DNA of 64,000 nucleotides, taken from assembly GCA_030442035.1 (NCBI GenBank), contig JAUJEA010000006.1:62001-126000 (forward strand). Reading direction: 5' to 3'. Positions 1 to 8,858 of the stretch are shown here, piece after piece (within the stretch, counting starts at the first letter, position 1; every line of letters starts with the position of its first letter). The notes under the pieces are model-generated. The model saw only the letters and a program-made list of their open reading frames with translations. It was not told the DNA's origin and did no database searches. The translations under genes and the position numbers were made by a program. This DNA is from Splendidivirga corallicola. GTDB taxonomy: Bacteria; Bacteroidota; Bacteroidia; Cytophagales; Cyclobacteriaceae.

Positions 1-19
1 TCAAGTCTACCCGCCCAAA

Positions 20-61
20 ACTGCCCAGCAATGGACAATGTTGTTTCCATCTCTGGGCAGT
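20..61. promoter_or_regulatory. Paired dyad operator upstream of FtsX permease
   Basis: Two adjacent 20-bp dyads of form ACTGCCCA-N4-TGGRCAGT are visible. Site one (20-39) reads ACTGCCCA GCAA TGGACAAT and site two (42-61) reads TGTTTCCA TCTC TGGGCAGT. Their centres are 22 bp apart, about two helical turns. They lie 61-102 bp upstream of a sigma-54-like -24 element. The same arrangement occurs before the second permease gene at 8557-8596. The outer arms could also pair as a large hairpin (AAACTGCCCAG with CTGGGCAGTTT), so a terminator of a gene left of the window is the alternative. Binding by an NtrC-type activator is inferred. Confidence 0.6.
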
Positions 62-121
62 TTAAAAATTGAAAAAATCAACAAATACTCATAAAATGCT
101 TTTAACCATCATTTATACACA

Positions 122-136
122 TGGCACAATCATTGA
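122..136 (+). promoter_or_regulatory. Sigma-54-type promoter (-24/-12)
   Basis: The stretch TGGCAC-AATCA-TTGA matches the sigma-54 consensus TGGCACG-N4-TTGC at the GG and TTG positions with correct spacing. It sits 30 bp upstream of the permease ATG. An equivalent element lies at the same distance from the second permease gene (8482-8496), which supports the call. Confidence 0.55.
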
Positions 137-165
137 AAAAGTATTGGCAATGAAATCGAATTGTT

Positions 166-2577
166 ATGATCAAAAACTACCTTAAAATCGCTATCCGGAA
201 TCTTCTAAAGCAAAAGCTATTTTCCTTTATCAATGTTTTTAGCCTTACCATAGGGCTCACGTGTACAATTTTAATCTACCTTTTTATTCATGATGAACTA
301 AGCTATGATCAATTTCATCAAAACAAAACGTCTATCTACAGGGTGGTTCAAATAAACAACAAGCCCGATGGCACATTGAATTACAAAGGGATCTTTCATT
401 CAATATTATTGGGACCAAGTATGGTGGAAGAAATTCCCGGTGTTGAGGGTTATGTTCGATTTTATCAAGACGAGCATTATGTATCACATAACCATCGAAC
501 TTTCAAAGATCAGGTGTTATATGGAGACCTTGAACTGTTTGATATCTTTTCATTCCCTGTTACCCAAGGAAGCATTGATAAAGATAATTTAAAGAGTGTC
601 GTCCTATCCGAAAAAGCGAGCAAAAAATATTTTGGCAACTCAGATCCAATTGGGAAAACCTTATCATTCAAAATGGGCGAATCGTTTATCGATTTTACTG
701 TGACAGCAGTTTGCGAAGAGATTCCTTCCAGTTCCAGTATTAAGTTTGAGGTACTGCTGCCATTCAGGTATTTGTCAGAGCTTGGAAAGTTCAGGGAGGA
801 TGCTACCTCTTGGGGTTTCGGTGCCATCATTACCTATATTAAACTCTTTGATGGAACAAACCCTGCTCTTCTTGAGGATAATCTGAAGAAATTCATTTTG
901 GACCATTATCCGTATTATAAATCAATTGCTGAGGAAGAAGGTTATCCCTCCCCTCACGATTATCGTCGATATGAACTTCAAAACCTGACAGATGTTCATT
1001 TTGATTCCAGGATCACTTCCGGAATAACTCCCTCCAGTAACCGGCTTTATTCCTATATCCTTGCAGCCATTGTATTGGGTATACTTGGCATTGGCTGTAT
1101 TAATTTCATGAACTTGTCCATAGCACGTTCGGCTAATAGGGCCAAGGAAATAGGACTTCGAAAAACGGTTGGCGCACAAAGACATCAGCTCCTGTTCCAG
1201 TTTTTAGGTGAATCCATTATTCTGGCAGCCATTGCCTTTGTATTTTCTTTTCTATTAGTTGACGTACTGCTACCAGTCTTAAGTTCCATAACAAACAGGA
1301 ACTTCGAAATAGATGTGCTTTTTTCCTGGTATTCACTCATGATCATGATGGCAATCATCCTGGGTACTGGCATATTTTCCGGTGTCTATCCTGCTCTCGT
1401 TTTATCAAATATCCAAATTCGACACATTTTTGAGAAAAAGATCAAACTGGGAGGATCCAACCTTTTCACCAGAGTATTGGTAATCTGTCAATTTGCACTT
1501 TCTATTCTTCTCATTGTTGGAATGATCGTTATGGTAAAACAAATCAATTTCCTAAAAAACAAGGACCTTGGTTTTAGAGGCGATCAGGTATTGGTTTTAA
1601 AGAACACAACCTCCAATGGAAAAACCGTATATGGCCATTTGAAAAAAACGCTTTCTTTCCATACTTCAATCAAAAGTATTACAACGGCAGATCAGAATTT
1701 TGGCGTAGAAGAAATGGGAGGCAGAGGCTTTTCATACAAAGGGGAAAACATGCGTGTCGGCATTATTCAAGTGGGTCAGGACTATTTAGAGACATTCAAG
1801 ATGCAACTTCTTGCTGGCCGGGATTTTGATATGGATCTGGACTCCGATAATGGGGAGGCCGTCATTGTGAACGAAGCTTGTTTAAAAGACTTCAGACTGT
1901 CAATTGATCAACCTTTCGAGGAATTTAGTTATTTCGGACATGAAGAACCTAACGTGGTGGGTGTCATAAAAAATTTTAATTATGCTTCCTTAAGACAGTT
2001 TGTAGATCCTTTGTTAATTGTAGCTACAAAAAAAGAAGATCTTAACTATGTATTTGTCAAAGTGGCTCCTGACAGAGTGAATGAATCCTTAAGCCTTCTT
2101 CAAAGTAAATGGGCCGAGGTAGTTCCAAACTTACCATTTGAATATGAGTTCCTGGATCATACAATGAAGGCTCAATACGCGCTGGAAGATCAATGGATCA
2201 AGGTTGTTAATTATGCTATGGTCATAGCTATTTTACTTTCCTGTCTGGGGCTATTCGGATTGGTAGCATTGGCAGTTGTTAACAAACGGAATGAGATCGG
2301 CATTAGAAAAGTATTGGGCGCCAAGATTAATCAAATTGTATGGCTATTTCTTCACAAATTCGCCAACCTAATTTTTATCGCCTTTATCCTAACGATTCCC
2401 GTCTCATATTATTTGTTGGAATCATGGCTCGATAATTTTGCCTATAAAATAGAAATCGGTATTTCCATTTATGTTATTTCCGGCTTTATTATCATGCTTG
2501 TATCTATGCTCACTATTGGCTTCAAAGTAGTTAGGGCTGCTATGGAAAATCCGGTTAGAGCGCTTAGGAATGAATAG
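166..2577 (+). CDS. FtsX-like (MacB-type) ABC transporter permease
   Basis: This 803-residue protein is an inner-membrane permease of the MacB/FtsX superfamily, duplicated in layout. A first membrane segment (about 19-41) is followed by a MacB-type periplasmic domain, three membrane segments (about 293-410), a fifth near 432-455, a second periplasmic domain, and three C-terminal segments (about 680-790). Both halves carry the cytoplasmic coupling motif: KEIGLRKTVGA near residue 326 and NEIGIRKVLGA near 710. No ATPase gene is adjacent, which is usual for these large Bacteroidota permeases. The start ATG is followed by a basic N-terminus and a hydrophobic stretch as expected. The upstream sigma-54-like promoter and dyad sites suggest activation by an enhancer-binding protein. 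Substrate unknown; peptide, lipoprotein or drug extrusion are possibilities. Confidence 0.9.
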   Translation: MIKNYLKIAIRNLLKQKLFSFINVFSLTIGLTCTILIYLFIHDELSYDQFHQNKTSIYRVVQINNKPDGTLNYKGIFHSILLGPSMVEEIPGVEGYVRFYQDEHYVSHNHRTFKDQVLYGDLELFDIFSFPVTQGSIDKDNLKSVVLSEKASKKYFGNSDPIGKTLSFKMGESFIDFTVTAVCEEIPSSSSIKFEVLLPFRYLSELGKFREDATSWGFGAIITYIKLFDGTNPALLEDNLKKFILDHYPYYKSIAEEEGYPSPHDYRRYELQNLTDVHFDSRITSGITPSSNRLYSYILAAIVLGILGIGCINFMNLSIARSANRAKEIGLRKTVGAQRHQLLFQFLGESIILAAIAFVFSFLLVDVLLPVLSSITNRNFEIDVLFSWYSLMIMMAIILGTGIFSGVYPALVLSNIQIRHIFEKKIKLGGSNLFTRVLVICQFALSILLIVGMIVMVKQINFLKNKDLGFRGDQVLVLKNTTSNGKTVYGHLKKTLSFHTSIKSITTADQNFGVEEMGGRGFSYKGENMRVGIIQVGQDYLETFKMQLLAGRDFDMDLDSDNGEAVIVNEACLKDFRLSIDQPFEEFSYFGHEEPNVVGVIKNFNYASLRQFVDPLLIVATKKEDLNYVFVKVAPDRVNESLSLLQSKWAEVVPNLPFEYEFLDHTMKAQYALEDQWIKVVNYAMVIAILLSCLGLFGLVALAVVNKRNEIGIRKVLGAKINQIVWLFLHKFANLIFIAFILTIPVSYYLLESWLDNFAYKIEIGISIYVISGFIIMLVSMLTIGFKVVRAAMENPVRALRNE

Positions 2578-2700
2578 ATTTAACTTCACCAGAAGCCCAT
2601 TAGCTGTTTAAGTTAAGTGAAACATTGTAAAGCATTCAGATATCAGGTCTCAGTCCCTCTATGGTTTTGGAACACTATTACAAATTGAGATAAGATAAGG

Positions 2701-2948
2701 GATGGTAATTATGAGTTGTGAATTATGAATTATGAATGAATTACGAATGAATAATTACGAATTACAATGAATGAACTTCAACACTTAAATACATCAACAC
2801 CTCAACACAATTTTAGGGTACCGATGTCAGACGCCTTGATGGTGTCAGAACATCTTGTTTGATCGAAGTGACTGTTGAGTTATGAATGAATTACGAATGA
2901 CAAATTACGATTGCAACGAAACTTTAACACTTCAACACCTCAGATCTT
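2701..2948. repeat. Two degenerate copies of an AT-rich composite intergenic repeat
   Basis: The gap after the permease gene (2578-3058) has no convincing gene. It contains an exact 20-bp repeat, TATGAATGAATTACGAATGA, at 2731 and again at 2881, exactly 150 bp apart. Each copy is followed by AAATTACGA-like sequence and then by CTTNAACACTT and CACCTCA blocks. Related AACACCTCAACAC and GAATTATGAATT blocks occur in other intergenic regions here (near 8605, 28935, 38365, 62465, 63170). Confidence 0.6.
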
Positions 2949-3058
2949 TATATGATAGGTTTTAGCTTTTACAATGGTTTTGGTCTGTATAAAAATTATT
3001 GATATCCAAAACCTGGTACCTAAGCGCTTATCTTAACCTCATTAAGTAAGCATACAAA

Positions 3059-3090
3059 AAAAGCGAATGACCCAATGGTCATTCGCTTTT
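3059..3090 (-). terminator. Rho-independent terminator of the 3110-4012 gene
   Basis: A perfect 14-bp stem (AAAAGCGAATGACC with its complement) encloses the loop CAAT. On the minus strand it is followed by a T-rich run. It begins 20 bp beyond the stop codon of the minus-strand lipoprotein gene. Confidence 0.85.
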
Positions 3091-3109
3091 AAACATTTAA
3101 GATCAAAGT

Positions 3110-4012
3110 CTATCTGGTTGCAGTACCAGTAGGATAAGTACTCGCAGCTATATTATTTAATTGATAAAAAGTAAGAGCCTGAGCATCCGTAGGAACATCT
3201 CCTGATAAAGGCTTTAATACAAATGGAGCCGGGTCATTGTCCGGAACAGGTTCAATCGACACTACAATGGCACCGCCCTGTAGATTAGTCGGAAAAGTAA
3301 GTCCTGCAGGTGCATTGTTAATGAAGTCCTCTCCGGGATATCCGGGACCATCACCATCCGTACCTTTGAAACTGGAAGTCGTGGCATTGTCATCCATTCC
3401 AGCTGCCTTGTTAAAGGTACCGGTAGATACAGGTGTTCCGTCTATTACTGCCCAACCTTCATAGTTCCAGCCTGTTAATTCCGTAAGATCCGGCAGATTC
3501 ACAAGACCTGGTGCCGGGCTTCCTGAAGAATTGTCAAGGAACCACACACCGCTCAATTCATCTGTATCATCGGTAGTCGTGGGTGTAGCCAAAATATAGC
3601 CACCACTTACCCCGGTAAACCCTGTTCCTAAAGCAGTTGCATGGCTAATGGTAAGGTCAGCACTGTTCGCACTAAAATCACCTCCCAAAATATGAACAGC
3701 ACTTGGTGCTTCATCATTATCGGGAATTGGCTCAATTGTCAAAACAAAATTTGTAGCATTGTCAAGATCTGATGCCTGTACATCAAAAGAAGTTGACGAC
3801 AATTGCCCTCCATCATTAACTGTGAATGTTCCTGTACTCACCGGAGCTCCATTCACAATAACCCATCCTTCATATTGCGCTGCCGGACCCAAGTTGGTTA
3901 GACCAGAAATATTCAAAGTCAACTGCCTTGTATTCGGCCCGGAGTTATCATCGTCATTGCAACTCATAACCAACAACGAAATAGACATAACAAATAAAAA
4001 AATTTTTCTCAT
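3110..4012 (-). CDS. Lipoprotein with two repeated beta-rich domains, unknown function
   Basis: I do not recognise a named family. Starting at MRKIFLF (an upstream in-frame ATG would spoil the signal peptide), the 300-residue product has a lipoprotein signal ending in LLVMSC near residue 18, then an Asp/Asn-rich linker. The mature part has two related halves: each carries a GWxYEGWxV-type or QYEGWVIVNG motif followed by GTPVSTGTF-like text, and a later phrase xxIEPxPDNDxAP (near 94 and 270). The motif resembles Bacteroidota anti-sigma-factor-like or beta-sandwich surface lipoproteins. It is a single-gene unit ended by a strong hairpin. Outer-membrane or periplasmic location is inferred from the lipobox. 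Confidence 0.75.
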   Translation of the reverse strand: MRKIFLFVMSISLLVMSCNDDDNSGPNTRQLTLNISGLTNLGPAAQYEGWVIVNGAPVSTGTFTVNDGGQLSSTSFDVQASDLDNATNFVLTIEPIPDNDEAPSAVHILGGDFSANSADLTISHATALGTGFTGVSGGYILATPTTTDDTDELSGVWFLDNSSGSPAPGLVNLPDLTELTGWNYEGWAVIDGTPVSTGTFNKAAGMDDNATTSSFKGTDGDGPGYPGEDFINNAPAGLTFPTNLQGGAIVVSIEPVPDNDPAPFVLKPLSGDVPTDAQALTFYQLNNIAASTYPTGTATR

Positions 4013-4482
4013 AGGTGTATTCGATTTAATTATGTGACCAAAAGTAGAGGTCAATTATCACGAAATGATCACAGAACTATCATGAGATATTAAATTTTAA
4101 GGCTTATTGACCAGATGTCGCGGACACGACCAGAAGTGACAACGAAATGTTCAAAAGTTAAAAGAGATAGCCAATCTGTTAAGGCGTCATTACCAAACAA
4201 TATCGGATATCCATGGTTATAAATGATCTTAAAGGAAATGGATATTCCAGTATGACCCATTGTATGGATATTTTTTTAACCATTCCAAAATAAGTAGCTG
4301 TATAGCGGCTGAGTTCCTTTTCTTTTATTGAGATAATTTTTGTATTTTAAGAAGAAGGCGGTAATTGATTCAAAATACAACTCTTGCACATTGGAGTAAA
4401 TTGAATTAGAACCCGTCTTATTACGCTAACTAAAACACTTCTTTCCTTTTTGAGCTTAATTGAAATCTCTAAAAGTTAGCAT
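4013..4482. other. Intergenic region between divergent genes
   Basis: This 470-bp region lies between the start of the minus-strand lipoprotein gene and the start of the plus-strand kinase gene and should hold both promoters. I see no small gene, clear operator or terminator. A short GTCG...CGAC inverted repeat near 4117 is too small to interpret. Confidence 0.5.
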
Positions 4483-6003
4483 ATGGACGGTATTGAAACG
4501 CTAATAGAATTTTTTCAAGATGTTATCGTCATCATAGATGAAAAAAGTATTATCAAACATTGCAATACACAGGTAAAGCACGTTTTTGGTTACGAACCAG
4601 AGGAACTCTCCAATAAAAATCTTTCGATTCTTTTGACCAGGGAAATGCAGGAAATGCATGAAAAATATGTGGACATATTTTTTAAGCATCCAAGATTCAG
4701 AGAGTCGGTTCACGGAGAAAATATCAAAGGAATCAAAAAAGACGGTTCTGAAATTTATCTTGAAATAGCTTTGGCACCTTATTTTAAAGAAGGAAAAGTT
4801 TTAGGGATTGCAGCAATCCGAGAGCCGGATGATCAAAGAAAGGTCGAGGTTGACTACAGAAATCTTTTTAATGTGCTAAACGCCAAAAAAGAAACTACTG
4901 CGAATCAAATACAAAAAAGTCAAAATTTACTAAGCACACTGCTCTTGTACCAAAGTGTCTTCAGAGACGCACCGGACCTTATGGCCATTGTGGATCTGGA
5001 ATTCAGATTTAGTGCTTTCAATAACGCTTTTGCCAGAGCATTTAAAAATACTTATGATAAGGGTCTTGAGGTGGGTATGTCATTAATTGAAGCACTTCCT
5101 GATGATCATGAAATGCAATCGATTTTTATGAAGCATTGGATGGCAGCTGCAGATTCCCCCATCGACACAATTCTGAAATGGAAATTAAATGATACAGATG
5201 AAAAGCTATTCCCCAGTATCTTTAAAAGTTTGGAGGATAACAAAAACAATCGCATTGGTATCCTGATTTTATCATATACCCGTAAGCGTACATTTACTGA
5301 AGATCTTATTGAGAATAATTTCTACTTTGGGAAATATATCAAAATGAATGAATTCCTCCACAAGGTGAATCATGATCTACACGCACCTCTTAACAGCATA
5401 CTGGGTCTTATACAAATTGTTGAATATGACAAAGGACTAAAAGAGGACACACAGGCTTGTATATCTAAAATAAAAAATTCAGCGGCCTTTCTAAAGTCCT
5501 ATTTGGATGATTTGATCCGTGAATGTCTTGAAGAATTTAGTGATGACCAGCGTGTTTCTTTCGACCAGGTAATTTCAGATGTGCAGGACAGTCTGGGAAG
5601 GGTCGTTGAAGAGAACAATATAGATATCAGTTGCTCTTTTAAAATTCAGAATGTGCAAATTTCCAAGAGTCTTATTTACAGCATTTTTCTGAACTTTATA
5701 AGCAATGCTATCAAATATCAACGTAAAGATGTACAATCATTTCTCCACATCCGGACAATTGATGTGAATGAGTATGTTGTTATTGTTTTCGAAGATAACG
5801 GAATAGGGATTGATCTGGAAAAACATGGGCACTTGATCTTTGAACCAGGGAAAAGGATTTCCAACGATACTGTTGGAAAAGGCATTGGATTGTTCCTGAT
5901 AAAAAAACAATTGGAAGAACTGGACGGAAAAATCGAAGTAGAAAGTACTCCTACCCAGGGCACTATATTTAAAGTTTTTATTAAAAATAATGGTGCATTG
6001 TGA
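4483..6003 (+). CDS. PAS-domain sensor histidine kinase
   Basis: The 506-residue protein has no signal peptide or membrane segment and is likely cytosolic. Residues about 5-115 form a PAS domain, then a short coiled coil, then a second PAS-like domain (about 155-265). The HisKA region has the H-box NHDLHAPLNSI with the phosphoacceptor near residue 297. The C-terminal ATPase domain shows an N-box (NFISNAIKY), G1 box (DNGIGI near 437) and G2 (GKGIGLFL). No response regulator is adjacent, so its partner is elsewhere. It lies between two FtsX permease genes, which may be coincidence or may indicate a sensor for the same envelope stress. The signal is unknown. Confidence 0.9.
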   Translation: MDGIETLIEFFQDVIVIIDEKSIIKHCNTQVKHVFGYEPEELSNKNLSILLTREMQEMHEKYVDIFFKHPRFRESVHGENIKGIKKDGSEIYLEIALAPYFKEGKVLGIAAIREPDDQRKVEVDYRNLFNVLNAKKETTANQIQKSQNLLSTLLLYQSVFRDAPDLMAIVDLEFRFSAFNNAFARAFKNTYDKGLEVGMSLIEALPDDHEMQSIFMKHWMAAADSPIDTILKWKLNDTDEKLFPSIFKSLEDNKNNRIGILILSYTRKRTFTEDLIENNFYFGKYIKMNEFLHKVNHDLHAPLNSILGLIQIVEYDKGLKEDTQACISKIKNSAAFLKSYLDDLIRECLEEFSDDQRVSFDQVISDVQDSLGRVVEENNIDISCSFKIQNVQISKSLIYSIFLNFISNAIKYQRKDVQSFLHIRTIDVNEYVVIVFEDNGIGIDLEKHGHLIFEPGKRISNDTVGKGIGLFLIKKQLEELDGKIEVESTPTQGTIFKVFIKNNGAL

Positions 6004-6036
6004 ATCTCTAAGAAGGATTCTTAATGAAACATAATT

Positions 6037-8451
6037 TTATTCACTTCTCAATGAGTTCACCGGATTGGCTATGGCGGCTTTGAATGCAAGGAAACCTACA
6101 GTAACCATAGCCAAAGTAAGTGCTGTAAAACCCGCAGTCAGGAATATCCACCAACTTATTGATGTTTGATAAGCAAAATCCTGCAACCACCGATTCATTA
6201 TATAATAGGCAATCGGGGAAGCAATGATCATCGCGAGCAAAACCAATCTCGCAAAGTCTTTTGAGACCAACATGATAAGTTTTGTTATAGAAGCTCCCAA
6301 TACCTTTCGAATACCGATCTCTTTGATCCGCTGTTCGGTTGTAAAAGACACCAATCCGAACAAACCCAGACAGGCTACAAATATGGCCAGAGCTGTAAAG
6401 AATCTAAACAATTTCCCAAGGGTCTGCTCAGACTTATAAACATCGTTGAAATAGTCATCCATGAAGTAATAATTCAAAGGTTCGCCATTAGCATAGTTTT
6501 CCCAGGTTCTTTCAACCACATTCATCACCTCTTTTAAATCGGTGGTATTTTCAATACGTACACAAACCTTAGAATAAAAATGTTCACGGCTTAGTTTTGG
6601 GTAGGAGAAAATCAATAGTGGAGCGATATGTTCTTTCAACGATTCATAATGAAAATCTTTTGTTACACCGATAACCGTAAACTGGTCCCTCCAACCAACT
6701 TGTTTACCCAAAGCCGTCTCAGATGTCCAACCAAAAGCGCTTGCGGCAGATTCATTTAGCAGAACAGACATAGAATCTGTGGCATGTTCTTTTGAAAAAC
6801 CTCTCCCGGATATTACTTCAAAGCCTAAGGTATTCATGAAATCCTTATCGGCATTCATCAAATTCATCAATTTGGAATCGCTCTCGGCAGCTCCCTCCGC
6901 CTTGAAAACGGAATTGCCATAAGATTCAAAAGGAAGACTACCGGAAATAGATACTTTAGAGATATTGGCGTTAGTCAACAGATCTTCTTTGAACAATGGC
7001 ACTTTATTGATACCAAGTCTGCTTGTTTCGTCTATCACCAATACCTGCTCCTTATCAAAACCCAGGTTAATGTTCTGTATAAAATTCAATTGACGCTGGA
7101 TGATCAAAGTACCGATCATCAAAAGGATTGAAATACCGAATTGTAGTATTACTAAAATGGAACGAAGTGTACCACTTCTAACTCCTAGCCTAAGCTTTCC
7201 TTTTAATACAGTCACAGGATTAAATGCTGAAAGAAAAAAGGCCGGATAAACGCCCGATACCCCTCCAACCAGGATCCAAACAAGGACTAACAAACTAATT
7301 GTGTTTCGTTGATAAAGGAAGTCTCTGTTAAGTGTTTGCCCTGAAATGTCATTTAAAAGAGGGATTGTAATATCAACCAACAAAATAGCAAGCAGAAGTC
7401 CGATCAAAGCGACGATCATGCTTTCTATCATGAATTGCGCTATCAGGTGTTTCTTTGATGCCCCGGTAACTTTTCTGACACCTACTTCTTTTGACCTTGT
7501 TGAAGAGCGAGCTGTGGATATATTCATAAAGTTAATACAGGCAATCAACAGGATCAGAAGTGCAACCGAAGAAAAAATATAAATATATTGAATATCACCA
7601 TTGGCTTCCATTTCACTCATCATATTGGAATATAAATGGATTGAAGTAAGCCCTTGTAAATGAAAATTGTAGCGGTTGCCACGCTTATGATATTCTCCCA
7701 GACTCTGATCAAAATATGCTTTTACCTCTTTTGCAATATATTTCTCCTGCAATATTTGAAACTTATCTTCCAGGACACCAGGCTCTGCATCAGGGTGTAA
7801 AAGTAAATAGGTAGGTACTCTGGCACTCATCCACCATTCCCCGAGATCTTTACCAGCCAATGAGGTAAAGACATCATAGTGAAAGTGGGCATTTGAAGGA
7901 ATTTCTTCACAAATACCAGTTACTTTTAACTGTTCTTCATTTTCCAGAATGATCAGTTTATCCATAGGATCATCATCGCCAAAATATTTTTTTGCAACCT
8001 TTTCGGTGATTACCACTGAACCTGGTTCTTCAAGTACAGTACGGGGATCTCCTTTGATAAGTGAAAAAGTGAATAATTCAAAGAAATCAGGATCGACCTC
8101 GGCCAGGTCATCGCGAAATACTTGTCCATTGCATTCCATTTTCAGTGGACCTTTGGGATCAACACGCACGACCATCTCTATCTTGGGAAACTCTGTTTTC
8201 ATTGTGGGTCCAACCGGCCAACCTACTCGTGGGATCTCAAACTCATAATCACCCTGCTTACCATCCACATACACACGATATATGTTATCGGCATTTTCAT
8301 GAAAGCGATCATAACTCATTTCATGCTGTACGAAAAGATAGATTGACAAACAACAGGTAATTCCAATTGTTAACCCCGATATATTGATAAAAGAGAAAAG
8401 TTTATTTCTCCATAAGTTTCGAAAGGCAGTTTTAAGATAGTTCCTTAACAT
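6037..8451 (-). CDS. FtsX-like (MacB-type) ABC transporter permease
   Basis: This 804-residue protein is a paralogue of the permease at 166-2577, with the same eight-segment layout: one N-terminal membrane helix, periplasmic MacB-type domain, three helices near 285-415, one near 430-455, a second periplasmic domain, and three C-terminal helices. Coupling motifs KEVGVRKVTGA (about 327) and KEIGIRKVLGA (about 707) are intact, as is the ending NPVxSLRSE typical of the family. It is convergent with the kinase gene, with only 33 bp between stops. The upstream sigma-54-like element and paired dyads match those of its paralogue in sequence and spacing, so co-regulation is likely. No ATPase is encoded nearby. 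Substrate unknown. Confidence 0.9.
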   Translation of the reverse strand: MLRNYLKTAFRNLWRNKLFSFINISGLTIGITCCLSIYLFVQHEMSYDRFHENADNIYRVYVDGKQGDYEFEIPRVGWPVGPTMKTEFPKIEMVVRVDPKGPLKMECNGQVFRDDLAEVDPDFFELFTFSLIKGDPRTVLEEPGSVVITEKVAKKYFGDDDPMDKLIILENEEQLKVTGICEEIPSNAHFHYDVFTSLAGKDLGEWWMSARVPTYLLLHPDAEPGVLEDKFQILQEKYIAKEVKAYFDQSLGEYHKRGNRYNFHLQGLTSIHLYSNMMSEMEANGDIQYIYIFSSVALLILLIACINFMNISTARSSTRSKEVGVRKVTGASKKHLIAQFMIESMIVALIGLLLAILLVDITIPLLNDISGQTLNRDFLYQRNTISLLVLVWILVGGVSGVYPAFFLSAFNPVTVLKGKLRLGVRSGTLRSILVILQFGISILLMIGTLIIQRQLNFIQNINLGFDKEQVLVIDETSRLGINKVPLFKEDLLTNANISKVSISGSLPFESYGNSVFKAEGAAESDSKLMNLMNADKDFMNTLGFEVISGRGFSKEHATDSMSVLLNESAASAFGWTSETALGKQVGWRDQFTVIGVTKDFHYESLKEHIAPLLIFSYPKLSREHFYSKVCVRIENTTDLKEVMNVVERTWENYANGEPLNYYFMDDYFNDVYKSEQTLGKLFRFFTALAIFVACLGLFGLVSFTTEQRIKEIGIRKVLGASITKLIMLVSKDFARLVLLAMIIASPIAYYIMNRWLQDFAYQTSISWWIFLTAGFTALTLAMVTVGFLAFKAAIANPVNSLRSE

Positions 8452-8481
8452 AGGTGCGATGATTTTCCTACAACCCGTTTG

Positions 8482-8496
8482 ACAATTACTATGCCA
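8482..8496 (-). promoter_or_regulatory. Sigma-54-type promoter (-24/-12)
   Basis: On the minus strand the sequence is TGGCAT-AGTAA-TTGT, matching the sigma-54 pattern with the same spacing as the element before the first permease gene. It ends 30 bp upstream of the permease start codon, the same distance as in the paralogue. Confidence 0.5.
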
Positions 8497-8556
8497 TTGG
8501 AAAAACGGTATATATAGCTTGAATTTAGAGGTTTAATGAAAGAACTACCAAACTGC

Positions 8557-8596
8557 AATGTCCATGCATGACCGTAACTGCCCATGGGTGGACAGT
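8557..8596. promoter_or_regulatory. Paired dyad operator upstream of second FtsX permease
   Basis: Site one (8577-8596) reads ACTGCCCA TGGG TGGACAGT, a near-perfect dyad. An abutting weaker site (8557-8576) begins AATGTCCA and has a poorly matching second arm. The pair covers 61-100 bp upstream of the -24 element, almost the same position as in the paralogous gene (61-102 bp). An NtrC-like activator is the inferred ligand. Confidence 0.55.
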
Positions 8597-8604
8597 GTTA
8601 AAAA

Positions 8605-8636
8605 GTGTTGGAGTGTTGGAGTGTTGGAGTGTTGGA
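8605..8636. repeat. Four tandem copies of an 8-bp unit GTGTTGGA
   Basis: Four exact head-to-tail copies of GTGTTGGA are present in the 8452-8858 intergenic region, followed by a partial copy. The unit resembles the GTGTTGAGGTGTTGA blocks found in other gaps of the window. The remainder of the gap (8637-8858), apart from an AAACCTGATGCCTGAAAC repeat-like phrase near 8701, shows nothing I can name; it must hold the promoter of the following lipoprotein gene. Confidence 0.8.
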
Positions 8637-8858
8637 GTTGAACAGAGGTTTATAGACTAAGGTTTTAAAAATCTCAATTTTATATTGACTATCGTTTCAC
8701 TGAAACCTGATGCCTGAAACTAATTGATTTTAATTGTAATCGGATCGCCCACCAAACTTGTCATTTCTCCCGTCTAGTTGAAGTGAGTTAAAAATTTGTG
8801 GTGTTCACCCAACTATTTTTTGAAGGTTCCGGTCCCTCTAAAAAAAACAAATTCTAAC

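Noticed and set aside
1-64. Terminator of a gene to the left
   Set aside because: The long arms could pair, but the inner sequence resolves into two dyads that recur with the same spacing before the second permease gene, so an operator reading is preferred. A terminator function cannot be excluded.
8605-8636. CRISPR-like array
   Set aside because: Units are 8 bp and contiguous, with no spacers and no cas genes in the window.
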